64,000 nt of DNA from Hoeflea sp. (GCA_020637795.1 JACKJT010000001.1:1054001-1118000), one strand, 5' to 3'. Numbered from the stretch's first letter, positions 44,785 through 53,746 are shown. Translations and numbers: made by a program. Notes: generated by a model not told the origin, from the letters alone.

Positions 44785-46290
44785 TCAGTTGAAATCGTCG
44801 GGCAGCAAGTCTGCCGGCATGTTCTGGTAGCAGACCGGGCGCAGGAAACGGCGGATCGACAGGGTGCCGACCGAGGTCGCGCCGAAATTGGTCGATGCCG
44901 GGTACGGCCCGCCGTGAACCATGGAATCGGCGACTTCGACGCCGGTCGGGAAGCCGTTGGCCAGCACCCTGCCCGCCTTGCGCTCGAGCACCGGCATCAG
45001 CGCCCTGCCCTTTTCCGTGTCGCCCGCGTCGAGATGCAGGGTGCAGGTGAGCTGGCCGTGCAGGCTGCGCGCGACCTTCATCATCTCGTCAAAGTCGGAC
45101 ACCCGGACGATCAGGCCAAGCGGGCCGAACACTTCCTCGCCGAGGATCTCGTTGTCGAGCCATTCCTTGCCGGTGGTGGCGAAGAGATACGGCGTGGCGT
45201 TGCGCAGATCGCAGGTCGAGGTCAACAGTTCCTGGATGCCGGTGACGCCTGCAACCCGGTCCCGTCCGGCGCGATAGGCCTGGGCGATGCCGTCGGTCAG
45301 CATGGTCTGCGCGCCAACGGGGCTGAGTGCGGCCGTCGCGGCTTCGACGAAGGCATCGGCCTCGGGGCTGTCGATGATGACCGAGATGCCGGGATTGGTG
45401 CAGAACTGGCCTGCGCCCATGGTCAGCGACCCGGCCCAGCCCTTGGCGATCGCCTCGCCACGCGCTTTTACCGCTTCGGGCAGCAGGAACATCGGGTTGA
45501 CCGAACCGAGTTCCCCGAAGAACGGGATCGGTTCGGGGCGCTGGGCGCAGAGGTCGAACAGGGCGCGGCCACCGGCGAGCGAGCCGGTGAAGCCGACGGC
45601 CTTGATCAGCGGGTGCTGGACCAGGCTCTGGCCGACGTCGCGCTTGCCACCCTGGATCAGCGAGAAGATGCCGGGATGCATGCCGAGCTTCTTGAGTGCC
45701 GCGTCGACAGCCTGGGCGACGATTTCGCCGGTGCCGGGATGGGCGGAATGGCCCTTGACCACGACCGGACAGCCGGCGGCAAGTGCAGCCGCCGTGTCGC
45801 CGCCCGCTGTCGAGAAGGCGAGCGGGAAGTTCGACGCGCCGAACACGGCCACGGGGCCGATCGGGCGCTGCATCATCCGCAGGTCGGGGCGCGGCAGCGG
45901 CGCGCGATCGGGCAGCGCCTCGTCATGACGGCGATCGAGATAATCGCCCTTCTCGATGTGGCTGGCAAACAGCCGCAACTGGCCGGTGGTGCGGCCGCGC
46001 TCGCCTTCGAGGCGCGCTTCCGGCAGACCGGTTTCCGAGGTTCCAATGGCGGTGATTTCGGCGCCGCGCGCCTCGATCTCGTCGGCGATGGCATTGAGCA
46101 GTGCCGCGCGCTCTGCGCGGGAAGAATAGCCGAAGCTCCAGAAGGCTTCTTCGGCCGCCTTTACCGCCGCGTCGATATGGGCAGGCGTGCCGACCGCAAA
46201 TTCATGGACATCGCCGTGCGCCGGTTCACTCTTGAAGGTCGCGTCACCCGCAACCCAGTTTCCGGCAATCAGATGTTTTCCTGTCAGCAT
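44785..46290 (-). CDS. alpha-ketoglutarate semialdehyde dehydrogenase
   Basis: This 501-residue aldehyde dehydrogenase oxidises 2,5-dioxopentanoate to 2-oxoglutarate with NAD(P)+. Catalytic residues are Cys297 (GQFCTNPG) and Glu260 (FFGELGSVNP). The N-terminal LTGKHLIAGNWVAGDATF and the GQFCTNPG form are typical of sugar-acid KGSADH proteins. It is 12 bases downstream of a KDA/KDX-dehydratase-like gene, the enzyme that would make its substrate. It is the last gene before the terminator. It could also serve the DapA-like module at 33485-36270. Confidence 0.9.
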   Translation of the reverse strand: MLTGKHLIAGNWVAGDATFKSEPAHGDVHEFAVGTPAHIDAAVKAAEEAFWSFGYSSRAERAALLNAIADEIEARGAEITAIGTSETGLPEARLEGERGRTTGQLRLFASHIEKGDYLDRRHDEALPDRAPLPRPDLRMMQRPIGPVAVFGASNFPLAFSTAGGDTAAALAAGCPVVVKGHSAHPGTGEIVAQAVDAALKKLGMHPGIFSLIQGGKRDVGQSLVQHPLIKAVGFTGSLAGGRALFDLCAQRPEPIPFFGELGSVNPMFLLPEAVKARGEAIAKGWAGSLTMGAGQFCTNPGISVIIDSPEADAFVEAATAALSPVGAQTMLTDGIAQAYRAGRDRVAGVTGIQELLTSTCDLRNATPYLFATTGKEWLDNEILGEEVFGPLGLIVRVSDFDEMMKVARSLHGQLTCTLHLDAGDTEKGRALMPVLERKAGRVLANGFPTGVEVADSMVHGGPYPASTNFGATSVGTLSIRRFLRPVCYQNMPADLLPDDFN

Positions 46291-46302
46291 GTCAGTCTCC
46301 AG

Positions 46303-47448
46303 TCAGATAAGGTTTCGCGCGGCGAGGTTCCGCATAAGAGAGGCGACCCCGAATGTCCATTCCGGGCACTGCGTCGACAGCCGCACCGTGTTGGTCAGAT
46401 TGCCAAGCCGGGGCGACGAAATCGTGACGACATCGCCGATCTTGTGGGTAAATCCCTCGCCCGGCGTATCACGGTCCTGGGTCGGCGCGAACAGCGTGCC
46501 GAGAAAAAGCATCAGCCCGTCGGGATACTGATGATGACGGCCAAGCGTCTGGGAGACCAGATCGGCGGGATCGCGGCTGATCTCCTTCATCGAGGAATGG
46601 CCCTTCAGCACGTATCCGTCCTCACCGGCGACCGTCAGGTCGAGTTCGGCCTGGCGGACGTCATCGAGGGTGAAAGCGTCATCGAACAGGCGGATCATCG
46701 GGCCGATGGCGCAGCTGGCGTTGTTGTCCTTGGCCTTGCCGAGAAGCAGCGCCGAGCGGCCCTCGACATCGCGCAGGTTGACATCGTTTCCGAGCGCAGC
46801 GCCAACGATTGCGCCTTTCGACGAGACCGTCAGCACGATTTCCGGCTCAGGGTTGTTCCATTTCGACACCGGATGCAGACCGACCTCCGCCCCCGGACCG
46901 ACCGACGACAGCACCTGGCCTTTGGTAAACACCTCCGCATCCGGACCGATGCCAACCTCGAGATACTGGCTCCACATTCCCTCGGCGATCAGCGCCGCCT
47001 TGACCCTGGCGGCTTCGTCGGAGCCCGCCTTGATGTTACGCAGCGAGCCGCCGATGATGTCGCCGACACGGGCGCGGATATCCTGCGCCTTCTTCGGGTC
47101 GCCGGCGGCCTTTTCCTCGATCACCCGCTCGACCATCGACGAGGCGAAGGTCACCCCGCAGGCCTTGACCGCCTGCAGATCGCACGGCGCCAGGAAATGC
47201 GGCCTTGCCATGTCGCCGGCCGGGTTGGCGGCCAACGCATCGAGATCGCCGATGGTCACGCCGTCAGCGCTGCGCACGTAGGCTGCGGGATCCTCCATCT
47301 CGCAGATGTCGCGCACGGTCGGGGCCTGCTTCGAGGTGATGTCGACGATCTTGCCGTCGCGAAGCGTCACCACGGACGGTCCCTGGACCTCGGGCGACCA
47401 GATGCGGCCGATGAAAATGCCCTCGTCGGGCAGGTTGAAGGCGGTCAT
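46303..47448 (-). CDS. FAH-family 2-keto-3-deoxy-pentonate dehydratase (XylX/KdaD-like)
   Basis: This 381-residue protein has a C-terminal fumarylacetoacetase-type fold with metal-binding acidic residues in KWNNPEPEIVL and in GNDVNLRDVEGR. Size and the block SKWNNPEPEIVLTV fit the XylX group of Caulobacter-type Weimberg pathways and the 2-keto-3-deoxy-D-arabinonate dehydratase of archaea. The product would be alpha-ketoglutarate semialdehyde, used by the adjacent dehydrogenase. Within a fucose-type cluster the most logical substrate is 2-keto-3-deoxy-D-arabinonate. A terminator-like hairpin lies upstream, so it may have its own promoter. Confidence 0.82.
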   Translation of the reverse strand: MTAFNLPDEGIFIGRIWSPEVQGPSVVTLRDGKIVDITSKQAPTVRDICEMEDPAAYVRSADGVTIGDLDALAANPAGDMARPHFLAPCDLQAVKACGVTFASSMVERVIEEKAAGDPKKAQDIRARVGDIIGGSLRNIKAGSDEAARVKAALIAEGMWSQYLEVGIGPDAEVFTKGQVLSSVGPGAEVGLHPVSKWNNPEPEIVLTVSSKGAIVGAALGNDVNLRDVEGRSALLLGKAKDNNASCAIGPMIRLFDDAFTLDDVRQAELDLTVAGEDGYVLKGHSSMKEISRDPADLVSQTLGRHHQYPDGLMLFLGTLFAPTQDRDTPGEGFTHKIGDVVTISSPRLGNLTNTVRLSTQCPEWTFGVASLMRNLAARNLI

Positions 47449-47525
47449 TTCGTGTATCCCCCCAGATGCAAAAAGCAGCGGCCATGTTTCAGGCAGTTTG
47501 GCCCGCGCCGCAACCCCGAGCCCAC

Positions 47526-47554
47526 AAAAATGGCGCCGGAGATACCCCGGCGCC
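47526..47554 (-). terminator. terminator inside the fucose-type gene series
   Basis: GGCGCCGG (47532-47539) pairs with CCGGCGCC (47547-47554). The A run 47526-47530 becomes a U run on the minus strand. It follows the FAH hydrolase gene and separates it from the dehydratase/semialdehyde dehydrogenase pair. Confidence 0.75.
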
Positions 47555-47580
47555 GCATTGTCGAGTGGTCTCGCTTGGCC

Positions 47581-48420
47581 TCAGGCCTTGCCGACCTTCT
47601 GGCGCTGCTGGCCAAGCCCTTCGATACCGAGTTCGATGGTCTCGCCGCCCTTGAGATAGGTCGGTGGTTTCTGGCCCATGCCGACCCCGGGCGGCGTGCC
47701 GGTGGAGATCACGTCGCCGGGCTGCAGGCTCATGAACTGGCTGACATAGCTGACCAGATGCTTGACGCCGAAGACCATGGTGCTGGTGGAGCCGTCCTGG
47801 TAGCGGTGGCCGTCGACTGCAAGCCACATCTTGAGGTCCTGCGGGTCGGCGACTTCGTCGCGGGTGACCAGCCAGGGGCCGATCGGACCGAAGGTATCGC
47901 AGCCCTTGCCCTTGTCCCAGGTACCCGAGCGCTCGATCTGGAACTCGCGCTCGGAGACGTCGTTAACGACGCAATAGCCGACGATGTGATCAAGCGCGTC
48001 GGCTTCGTCGATATAGACGCCGCCCTTGCCAATGACGACGCCGAGTTCGACTTCCCAGTCGGTCTTGACCGACTTGCGCGGAATGAGAACGGTATCGTTG
48101 GGGCCGCAGATGGCGCTGGTCGCCTTCATGAAGATCACCGGCTCCTTGGGCACATCCAGGCCGCTTTCGGCGGCGTGGTCGGAATAGTTCAGACCGATGC
48201 AGATGAACTTGCCGACGCTGCCGACGCATGGACCGATGCGGCCCTCTTCCAGCACCGGGAGGGTCGAAGGGTCGATTGCCGCGATCTTCGCCAGGCTTTC
48301 CGGCAGCAGCGCGTCACCGGCAATATCACTGATGACGGAGGAAAGATCGCGGGCCTTGCCATCGGCGTCGAGAATGGCGGGCTTTTCCTGGCCGGGTTCG
48401 CCAACACGAAGCAGTTTCAT
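47581..48420 (-). CDS. FAH-family hydrolase, probable 2,4-diketo-3-deoxy-L-fuconate hydrolase
   Basis: This 279-residue fumarylacetoacetase-family enzyme has the active-site start ICIGLNYSDHAAE and metal ligands in DWEVELGVVIG and GYCVVNDVSERE. QFMSLQPGDVISTGTPPGVGMG is typical of the ureidoglycolate-lyase-like branch. In the known L-fucose route of Xanthomonas-type bacteria such an enzyme splits 2,4-diketo-3-deoxy-L-fuconate into pyruvate and L-lactate. It directly follows the fuconate dehydratase and ketodeoxyfuconate dehydrogenase genes, which supports that role. Confidence 0.88.
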   Translation of the reverse strand: MKLLRVGEPGQEKPAILDADGKARDLSSVISDIAGDALLPESLAKIAAIDPSTLPVLEEGRIGPCVGSVGKFICIGLNYSDHAAESGLDVPKEPVIFMKATSAICGPNDTVLIPRKSVKTDWEVELGVVIGKGGVYIDEADALDHIVGYCVVNDVSEREFQIERSGTWDKGKGCDTFGPIGPWLVTRDEVADPQDLKMWLAVDGHRYQDGSTSTMVFGVKHLVSYVSQFMSLQPGDVISTGTPPGVGMGQKPPTYLKGGETIELGIEGLGQQRQKVGKA

Positions 48421-48452
48421 GATTTTTCATTCCTTGTGTCTGTTGAGGCCGG

Positions 48453-49748
48453 TCAGGCGACCGCAGTCTGTGACGGCGTGAAGGTATACTCGATTATGGA
48501 TCTGGCTTTCATCTCGATGGAGAAGCCGGGCGATGAGGGTGGCATGTAGGCTGCATCGCGAATGACGCACGGGTGAAGAAAATGTTCGTGCAGGTGGTCG
48601 ACATACTCGATCACCCGCCCCTCCATTGTGCCGGATATGGCGACAAAATCAATCATCGAGAGATGCTGGACATATTCGCACAGGCCGACGCCGCCGGCAT
48701 GCGGCCAGACCGGCAGATTGTACTTCGCGGCCATCAGCAGCACCGCCAGCACCTCGTTCAGCCCGCCCATGCGGCAGGCGTCGATCTGCACCACGTCGAT
48801 GGCGCCGCCGACGATCATCTGCTTGAAGATGATGCGGTTCTGGCACATCTCGCCGGTGGCGACCTTCACCGGTAAAATCGCCTCGCGGATGGCCTTGTGG
48901 CCGGCAATGTCGTCCGGGCTGGTGGGCTCCTCGATGAAGAAGGGTTTCGCAAACGCCAGTTGCTTCATCCAGTCGATGGCCTCGCCCACGTCCCAGACCT
49001 GATTGGCGTCGATCATCAGGAAGCGGTCGGGACCGAGTTCCTCGCGCGCGATCCTCAGCCGCCGGATGTCATCGTCGAGATCACGACCGACCTTGAGCTT
49101 GACGTGATCGTAACCGGCGGCGACGGCCTCGCGGCACAGGCGGCGGAGCTTGTCGTCGGGGTAGCCGAGCCAACCGGCGGACGTGGTGTAACAGGGGTAG
49201 CCGGTCTGTTCGAGGCTCGCGATCCGCTCCGCCTTGCCCGGCTCGGCGCGCCTGAGTATCTCGAGCGCTTCCTCGCGGGTGATTGCGTCGGTGAGATAAC
49301 GGAAATCGACGATGTCGACGATCTGCTCGGGGCTCATGTCGGCCACCAGCCGCCAGACCGGCTTGCCCGCCTGCTTGGCCATGAGATCCCAGACCGCGTT
49401 GACCACCGCGCCGGTCGCCAGGTGGATGGCGCCCTTGTCGGGGCCGATCCAGCGCAGCTGGCTGTCGGACGTGACATACCGCCAGAACCGGCCCGGGTTC
49501 TGGCTGATCCAGTCGAGATCCAGGCCGACGACCAGATGGCGCATGGCCTCGATCGCGGCGCAGCAGATATCGTTGCCGCGGCCGATGGTGAAGGTCAGGC
49601 CGTGGCCTTCCATTCCCGGAGTATCGGTCTTGAGCACGACATAGGCCGCGGAATAGTCCGGGTCCGGGTTCATCGCATCCGAACCGTCGAGGCTCAGCGA
49701 TGTGGGGAACCTGAGATCGTGGGTCTCGAGGCCGGTGATTGTGGTCAC
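48453..49748 (-). CDS. L-fuconate dehydratase (enolase superfamily)
   Basis: This 431-residue enzyme converts L-fuconate to 2-keto-3-deoxy-L-fuconate. The N-terminus ETHDLRFPTSLSLDGSDAMN is nearly that of the characterised Xanthomonas FucD as I remember it. Mechanistic residues are Lys217 and Lys219 (VKLKVG), Mg ligands Asp248, Glu274 and Glu300, and the Asp323/His350 dyad. The start is GTG (49746-49748), with AGGA about nine bases upstream. This is the clearest marker that the island degrades L-fucose or a similar sugar. Confidence 0.94.
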   Translation of the reverse strand: MTTITGLETHDLRFPTSLSLDGSDAMNPDPDYSAAYVVLKTDTPGMEGHGLTFTIGRGNDICCAAIEAMRHLVVGLDLDWISQNPGRFWRYVTSDSQLRWIGPDKGAIHLATGAVVNAVWDLMAKQAGKPVWRLVADMSPEQIVDIVDFRYLTDAITREEALEILRRAEPGKAERIASLEQTGYPCYTTSAGWLGYPDDKLRRLCREAVAAGYDHVKLKVGRDLDDDIRRLRIAREELGPDRFLMIDANQVWDVGEAIDWMKQLAFAKPFFIEEPTSPDDIAGHKAIREAILPVKVATGEMCQNRIIFKQMIVGGAIDVVQIDACRMGGLNEVLAVLLMAAKYNLPVWPHAGGVGLCEYVQHLSMIDFVAISGTMEGRVIEYVDHLHEHFLHPCVIRDAAYMPPSSPGFSIEMKARSIIEYTFTPSQTAVA

Positions 49749-49771
49749 GGTCGTTGATCCTGTCCTGGTCG

Positions 49772-50506
49772 TCAGATGGTCCAGCCGCCATCGATGGCGT
49801 AGGCCTGGCCCGTGGTGTAGGTGGCGTTTGCCAGGTAGACCGCGAGATCGGCGATTTCCTCCGGCGTTCCGAGCCGGCCCATCGGCTGGCGGGCGATGAA
49901 GGCGGCGCGCGCGGCCTCGTAGTCGCCCTGCGCGCGCATGCGCTCCTGCAGCGACGGGCTTTCGACCGTGCCCGGGCAGATGGCATTGCAGCGGATACCC
50001 TGGCCGACATAATCGGCGGCCACCGACTTGGTCAGGCCGACGACGGCGGCCTTGGTGGTGGAATAGGCAAAGCGGTTGGGCACGCCCTTGATCGAGCTTG
50101 CCACCGACGACATGTTGACGATGGCGCCGCCGCCGCGCTCGATCATCGCTGGCAATACCGCGCGGATGGTGCGGATCATCGAGCGGACGTTGAGATCAAC
50201 CGCGAAGTCGAAATCCGCGTCGGGCATCTCCAGAATCGAACCTGCGTGAACGAAGCCGGCGCCGTTGAACAGCGCGTCGACCGGGCCGACGGCGGCAACC
50301 GTCGAGACGATGTCCGCATTGTCGAGCACGTCGAGCCGGCGGGTCTCTATACCGGTCGTGCCGTTCAGTTCGGCCAGCGTGGTTTCGTTGATGTCGGTGG
50401 CGATGACGCGCGCACCGGCGGCTGCAAACGCGATTGAGGTTGCGCGGCCGATGCCCTGGCCTGCGGCTGTCACCAGTACCGTCTTGTCCTTGACCCAGTT
50501 TGCCAT
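49772..50506 (-). CDS. SDR, probable 2-keto-3-deoxy-L-fuconate dehydrogenase
   Basis: This 244-residue classical SDR has TAAGQGIGRATS (cofactor), NGAGF, the Ser in NMSSVASS and YSTTKAA (Tyr, Lys). TYTTGQAYAIDGGWTI is the usual C-terminal end. It resembles the BDH2/DHRS6 group, to which bacterial ketodeoxyfuconate dehydrogenases belong. It would oxidise C4 of 2-keto-3-deoxy-L-fuconate with NAD+. It is 23 bases upstream of the fuconate dehydratase gene in transcription order. Confidence 0.9.
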   Translation of the reverse strand: MANWVKDKTVLVTAAGQGIGRATSIAFAAAGARVIATDINETTLAELNGTTGIETRRLDVLDNADIVSTVAAVGPVDALFNGAGFVHAGSILEMPDADFDFAVDLNVRSMIRTIRAVLPAMIERGGGAIVNMSSVASSIKGVPNRFAYSTTKAAVVGLTKSVAADYVGQGIRCNAICPGTVESPSLQERMRAQGDYEAARAAFIARQPMGRLGTPEEIADLAVYLANATYTTGQAYAIDGGWTI

Positions 50507-50527
50507 GATGTCTCCATTGGTTGCCGC

Positions 50528-50980
50528 TCAGGCGGGCTTGTGCTTGCGTTCCACGATATAGATGTGATCGGCGACCAGCACCACGTCGCCATGCTGGTTG
50601 ACGACCTCGGTGCGCTCGAACACACGGCCCATGTCCTTGCGTTTCGGATCGTCCTCCTTGGAGGCGATAGTGGTCCGTGTGTGGATTGTATCGCCGATGA
50701 AGACCGGCTTGACGAACCTGAGACGGTCATAGCCATAGGAGAACGCCACCGGGTTGATCACGCTGGCCGTCAACCCGACGCCGATGGAAAACACCATGGT
50801 GCCGTGGGCGATGCGCTGGCCGAAGGTTTGGGTTTTCATGAACTCGGCGTCCATGTGGTGCGGAAAGAAATCGCCGGTGTGGCCGGCATGGACGACGAAA
50901 TCGGTCTCGGTGATGGTGCGCCCGTAGGTCACGCGCTGGCTGCCGATTTCGTAGTCCTCGAAATAGGTTGTCTGTTCCAT
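50528..50980 (-). CDS. MaoC-family hydratase/dehydratase, catalytic pair present
   Basis: This 150-residue hot-dog protein has the D-x4-H catalytic pattern in HTGDFFPHHMD (Asp37, His42). The rest, FSYGYDRLRFVKPVFIGDTI, is strikingly shared with the MaoC protein at 61090-61650 (FSYGYDKLRFIKPVFIGETI), so the two are paralogues inside one regulon. MaoC proteins hydrate enoyl-CoA thioesters; no CoA thioester is expected in the known fucose route, so its role is open. It lies 3 bases after the oxidoreductase gene and 21 bases before the SDR gene. Confidence 0.87.
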   Translation of the reverse strand: MEQTTYFEDYEIGSQRVTYGRTITETDFVVHAGHTGDFFPHHMDAEFMKTQTFGQRIAHGTMVFSIGVGLTASVINPVAFSYGYDRLRFVKPVFIGDTIHTRTTIASKEDDPKRKDMGRVFERTEVVNQHGDVVLVADHIYIVERKHKPA

Positions 50981-50982
50981 AC

Positions 50983-52050
50983 TCAGGGTCTCTTCTGCAG
51001 CGGGGTCGCAGGCGTTGCGGAGGATTGGTAGGCCGCCTCGACCAGCGCCATGGTGTTCCAGGCGTCCTCGACGGAGCTGACCAGTTCCGCGTCTTCTCCG
51101 GCAGCAAAGCGCTGCAGATTGGCCATGCGGCCGACAAAGGCATCGGGGAACCAGGAACCCTTCAGCGGCACCGCGATCCACTCATCGCCGCCCCGGGGCC
51201 GGACTTCGAGTATGTCGGGTTCGCCGCGGGGATAGTCGAGGTTGACACCCAATTGCAGGTAGGCCGCGCCCTCGGTGCCGCAGATACGGAACTCGCAGGC
51301 CTGGTGCCTGCGCCCGAAATCATGGTCGTGATTGATCGACAGCGCACACCGTACGCGGTCTCCGTAGTCGAGAATGGCGCTGGTGCGGGTCTGGGCAACA
51401 TCGTGGTTCGGGTGGCCGATGGATTTGGCGTGAACGCCATTCGGGTCGCCGAGCAATTGCCGGATCAGATCGAGATAATGGATCGAGTGCATGGCGATCT
51501 CGATGCGCGGCAGCCCCTTGAGAAAAGGCCAGAGCTGCCAGGGCGTCGCCAGCGCAAGCCATGCATCGAAATCGACGATTTCGCCGAGCCAGCCCTTGGC
51601 GATCGCGTCCTTCAGCGCCAGCATCATCGGCGCAAACCGCAGCTGGAAGTTGACCGCAGCCATGAGCTGCTTCTCGCGGCAGATGGTCAGGATCTCGGTC
51701 GCAGCCGCCAGATCGCTGCCCATCGGCTTCTGGATCAGCACGGCCGCGCCATCGGGCAGCATGCGCAGGACGCGGGCATGGACGTTGGGCGGCGTGGCGA
51801 GATCGAAGACCGCGCCGGGAACCGCTGCCGCTTCCTCCGCCGAGGCGTAAGCCGTGACGCTCCATTCCGACGCCAGCTTACTGGCCTTTTCGGCATCGGG
51901 ATCGTAGAGGCCGGCGATCGGAAAGCCCGCCTTGCGGTAGGCCGGGAAATGGGCGTCTCCGACGATCGATCCGGCGCCGAAAGTGACGATGGGGCGCGGG
52001 TTCGACGGTGCGGGCCAGGACTGCTGCAGGGTAGCGGGGTCGAAACTCAT
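50983..52050 (-). CDS. Gfo/Idh/MocA-family oxidoreductase
   Basis: This 355-residue NAD(P)-dependent oxidoreductase has the nucleotide fold IVTFGAGSIVGDAHFPAYRKAG. The usual active-site EKP is QKP here (AVLIQKPMGSD), keeping the lysine, and HSIHYLDLIRQLLG supplies the second conserved region. It is the best candidate in the cluster for the first step, oxidation of L-fucose or D-arabinose to the lactone, though a later sugar-acid step is also possible. Starts at 52050 or 52059 are both reasonable; GAGGA lies about nine bases before 52050. A palindromic repeat separates it from the mutarotase gene. Confidence 0.85.
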   Translation of the reverse strand: MSFDPATLQQSWPAPSNPRPIVTFGAGSIVGDAHFPAYRKAGFPIAGLYDPDAEKASKLASEWSVTAYASAEEAAAVPGAVFDLATPPNVHARVLRMLPDGAAVLIQKPMGSDLAAATEILTICREKQLMAAVNFQLRFAPMMLALKDAIAKGWLGEIVDFDAWLALATPWQLWPFLKGLPRIEIAMHSIHYLDLIRQLLGDPNGVHAKSIGHPNHDVAQTRTSAILDYGDRVRCALSINHDHDFGRRHQACEFRICGTEGAAYLQLGVNLDYPRGEPDILEVRPRGGDEWIAVPLKGSWFPDAFVGRMANLQRFAAGEDAELVSSVEDAWNTMALVEAAYQSSATPATPLQKRP

Positions 52051-52085
52051 GGCGCGCATTCCTCGAACTGGCGGCAAGTGTCATG

Positions 52086-52264
52086 CCCCCTCACCAACTT
52101 CGGCCAAGGGCTCGCGTGGCTCGCCCGGCCTTCGTATCCTCTCCCACGAGGGGAGAGGGAGAGTTCCCACGAGATCGCAATCGGGTCGTCCTCTCCCCTT
52201 GTGGGAGAGGATAGCAAGCCCGCACGAGACGCAGTCGAATGCATGGGCGCGCTTGGTGAGGGGG
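52086..52264. repeat. intergenic palindromic repeat (RIME-like element)
   Basis: This 179-base element is bounded by perfect 12-base inverted ends, CCCCCTCACCAA (52086-52097) and TTGGTGAGGGGG (52253-52264). An inner pair of near-perfect 23-base arms lies at 52136-52158 and 52190-52212. It sits in the only sizeable gap of the operon, between the oxidoreductase and mutarotase genes. Base pattern and palindromic form resemble rhizobial intergenic mosaic elements; no coding function is seen. Confidence 0.75.
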
Positions 52265-52287
52265 AAATCCCACCCCCCGACAAAATC

Positions 52288-52617
52288 TCAGTCATGATGG
52301 AACACCTCCTCCATCATCGCCCACCATTCGCCGTCCTTGCGCGTGTCCAAGGGCTGCTGACAGGGCATGCAGACATCCCACCATTCCTGTGTCTTCGGAT
52401 CGGCCGCCATCTTCGCCGCATCGGCTTCGAAATCGGCGCCGTGATATTCCCAGTAGCCGAACAGCAGGTTTTCCGGTTCCTTGAGGAAGATCGAGTAGTT
52501 GCGGATGTTGCATTTCGAGATCATATCGAGGATCTCCGGCCAGACGGCGGCATGCAGGCGCTTGTACTCGGCGATTTTCTCCGGCTTCAGGCCGATGACC
52601 ATTCCCATTCGCTGCAT
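52288..52617 (-). CDS. L-rhamnose/L-fucose mutarotase family protein
   Basis: This 109-residue protein of the RhaM/YiiL family interconverts the alpha and beta anomers of a 6-deoxy sugar. Typical blocks are GMVIGLKPEKIAEYKRLHAAVWPE (start), YSIFL with LLFGYWEY, and WWDVCMPCQQPL with the paired tryptophans near the end. It lies 3 bases downstream of the second enolase gene. It would speed up supply of the right anomer to the dehydrogenase. Confidence 0.9.
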   Translation of the reverse strand: MQRMGMVIGLKPEKIAEYKRLHAAVWPEILDMISKCNIRNYSIFLKEPENLLFGYWEYHGADFEADAAKMAADPKTQEWWDVCMPCQQPLDTRKDGEWWAMMEEVFHHD

Positions 52618-52620
52618 GGT

Positions 52621-53742
52621 TCAATCCTCCGCCGTGGTGATCTCGAGCGTGAATTCCGGGATGCTTTTGCCGCGCACCGCGTCCCAGTCCCAATCGATGC
52701 CGATGCCGGGTTCGCATGGCGCATAGGCATGGCCGTTGTCGATGCGCATGCGGCTTGCGGTCAGCTCGTCGAGCTGCGGGATGTATTCGACATACCTGCC
52801 GTTTGGTACCGCGCAGGTCAGGCTGACATGCAGCTCCATGAGGAAATGCGGGCAGACCGGGATGTCGAACGCCTCGGCAGCATGGGCGACCTTGAGCCAG
52901 GGCGTGATGCCGCCGATGCGGCCGACATCGACCTGGACAATCGAGCAGCCGCCCTTCTGCATGTATTCGCGGAAATGCCGGATCGAATAGAGCGATTCTC
53001 CCACTGCAATGGGCGTCGAGGTCGAGCGCGAGAGGCGGACATGACCGTCGATGTCGTCGGCAGGCAGCGGCTCCTCGAACCAGGCGAGATCGAGTTCGCG
53101 CAGCCGGTCGGCACGCCTGATCGCCTCGTCGACGGTGAAACCCTGATTGCAGTCGGTCATGATCTCGTAGCCGTCGCCGACGGCGGCGCGCACGGCGGAC
53201 AACCGGGCATGATCTTCCGATCCGTGCGGACGGCCGATCTTGACCTTGGAGCCAAGGAAGCCTTTCGCCTTGGCCTGGACGGCGTCCTCGACAAGGGCTT
53301 CGGTCTCGATGTGCAGCCAGCCGCCCTCGGTGGTGTAAAGCGGGCACTTCTCCTTGGCCCCGCCGGCCAGTTTCCACAGCGGCAGTCCCTGCTTGCGGGC
53401 GCGCAGATCCCACAGCGCCGTGTCTATGGCGGCGAGCGCTATCGCGCTAATTGCGCCGATGGTGGTTGCGTGGGTGGCGAATTCGAGTTCGTGCCAGATC
53501 GCCTCGATCATGTCGGCATCGCGGCCGATCAGCCGCGGCGCCAGATGGTCTGCCAGAAGCCGCATGACCGAGGAGCCGCCGGTGCCGATGGTGTAGCTGT
53601 AGCCGGTGCCGGTGGCGCCATCGGAATCGGTGATGGTGACGATCGGGGTTTCCTGGCTGACGAAGCTCTGGATCGCATCGGTGCGCTTGACCTTCGGCAC
53701 CAGGTCGACCATGCGCAGTTCGACTTTCTCGATACGCGCCAT
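52621..53742 (-). CDS. enolase-superfamily sugar acid dehydratase (mandelate racemase subgroup)
   Basis: This 373-residue enzyme has all expected residues: Lys166/Lys168 (SKVKIG), Asp197, Glu223 and Glu249 as Mg ligands, and the Asp272/His299 dyad. It is distinct from the fuconate dehydratase at 48453. A second acid sugar dehydratase suggests a second substrate. D-arabinonate, the C5 analogue of L-fuconate, is the simplest proposal because the product could enter the XylX/KdaD-like and KGSADH steps downstream. L-galactonate is another option. The exact substrate cannot be read. Confidence 0.87.
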   Translation of the reverse strand: MARIEKVELRMVDLVPKVKRTDAIQSFVSQETPIVTITDSDGATGTGYSYTIGTGGSSVMRLLADHLAPRLIGRDADMIEAIWHELEFATHATTIGAISAIALAAIDTALWDLRARKQGLPLWKLAGGAKEKCPLYTTEGGWLHIETEALVEDAVQAKAKGFLGSKVKIGRPHGSEDHARLSAVRAAVGDGYEIMTDCNQGFTVDEAIRRADRLRELDLAWFEEPLPADDIDGHVRLSRSTSTPIAVGESLYSIRHFREYMQKGGCSIVQVDVGRIGGITPWLKVAHAAEAFDIPVCPHFLMELHVSLTCAVPNGRYVEYIPQLDELTASRMRIDNGHAYAPCEPGIGIDWDWDAVRGKSIPEFTLEITTAED

Positions 53743-53746
53743 GGCT

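Noticed and set aside
46303..48420. two FAH-family genes as a recent duplication
   Set aside because: They differ in length (381 versus 279 residues) and in motifs, belonging to different branches, so they are not a recent tandem copy.
44704..48549. 1281-residue plus-strand open frame
   Set aside because: It is antisense to four clear genes (KGSADH, XylX/KdaD-like, FAH hydrolase, end of fuconate dehydratase), has Arg/Ala/Gly-rich low-complexity composition and no motif. It results from GC-rich codon bias.
52086..52264. insertion sequence or CRISPR repeat
   Set aside because: No transposase, no target duplication and no repeated unit with spacers; it is a single palindromic element.
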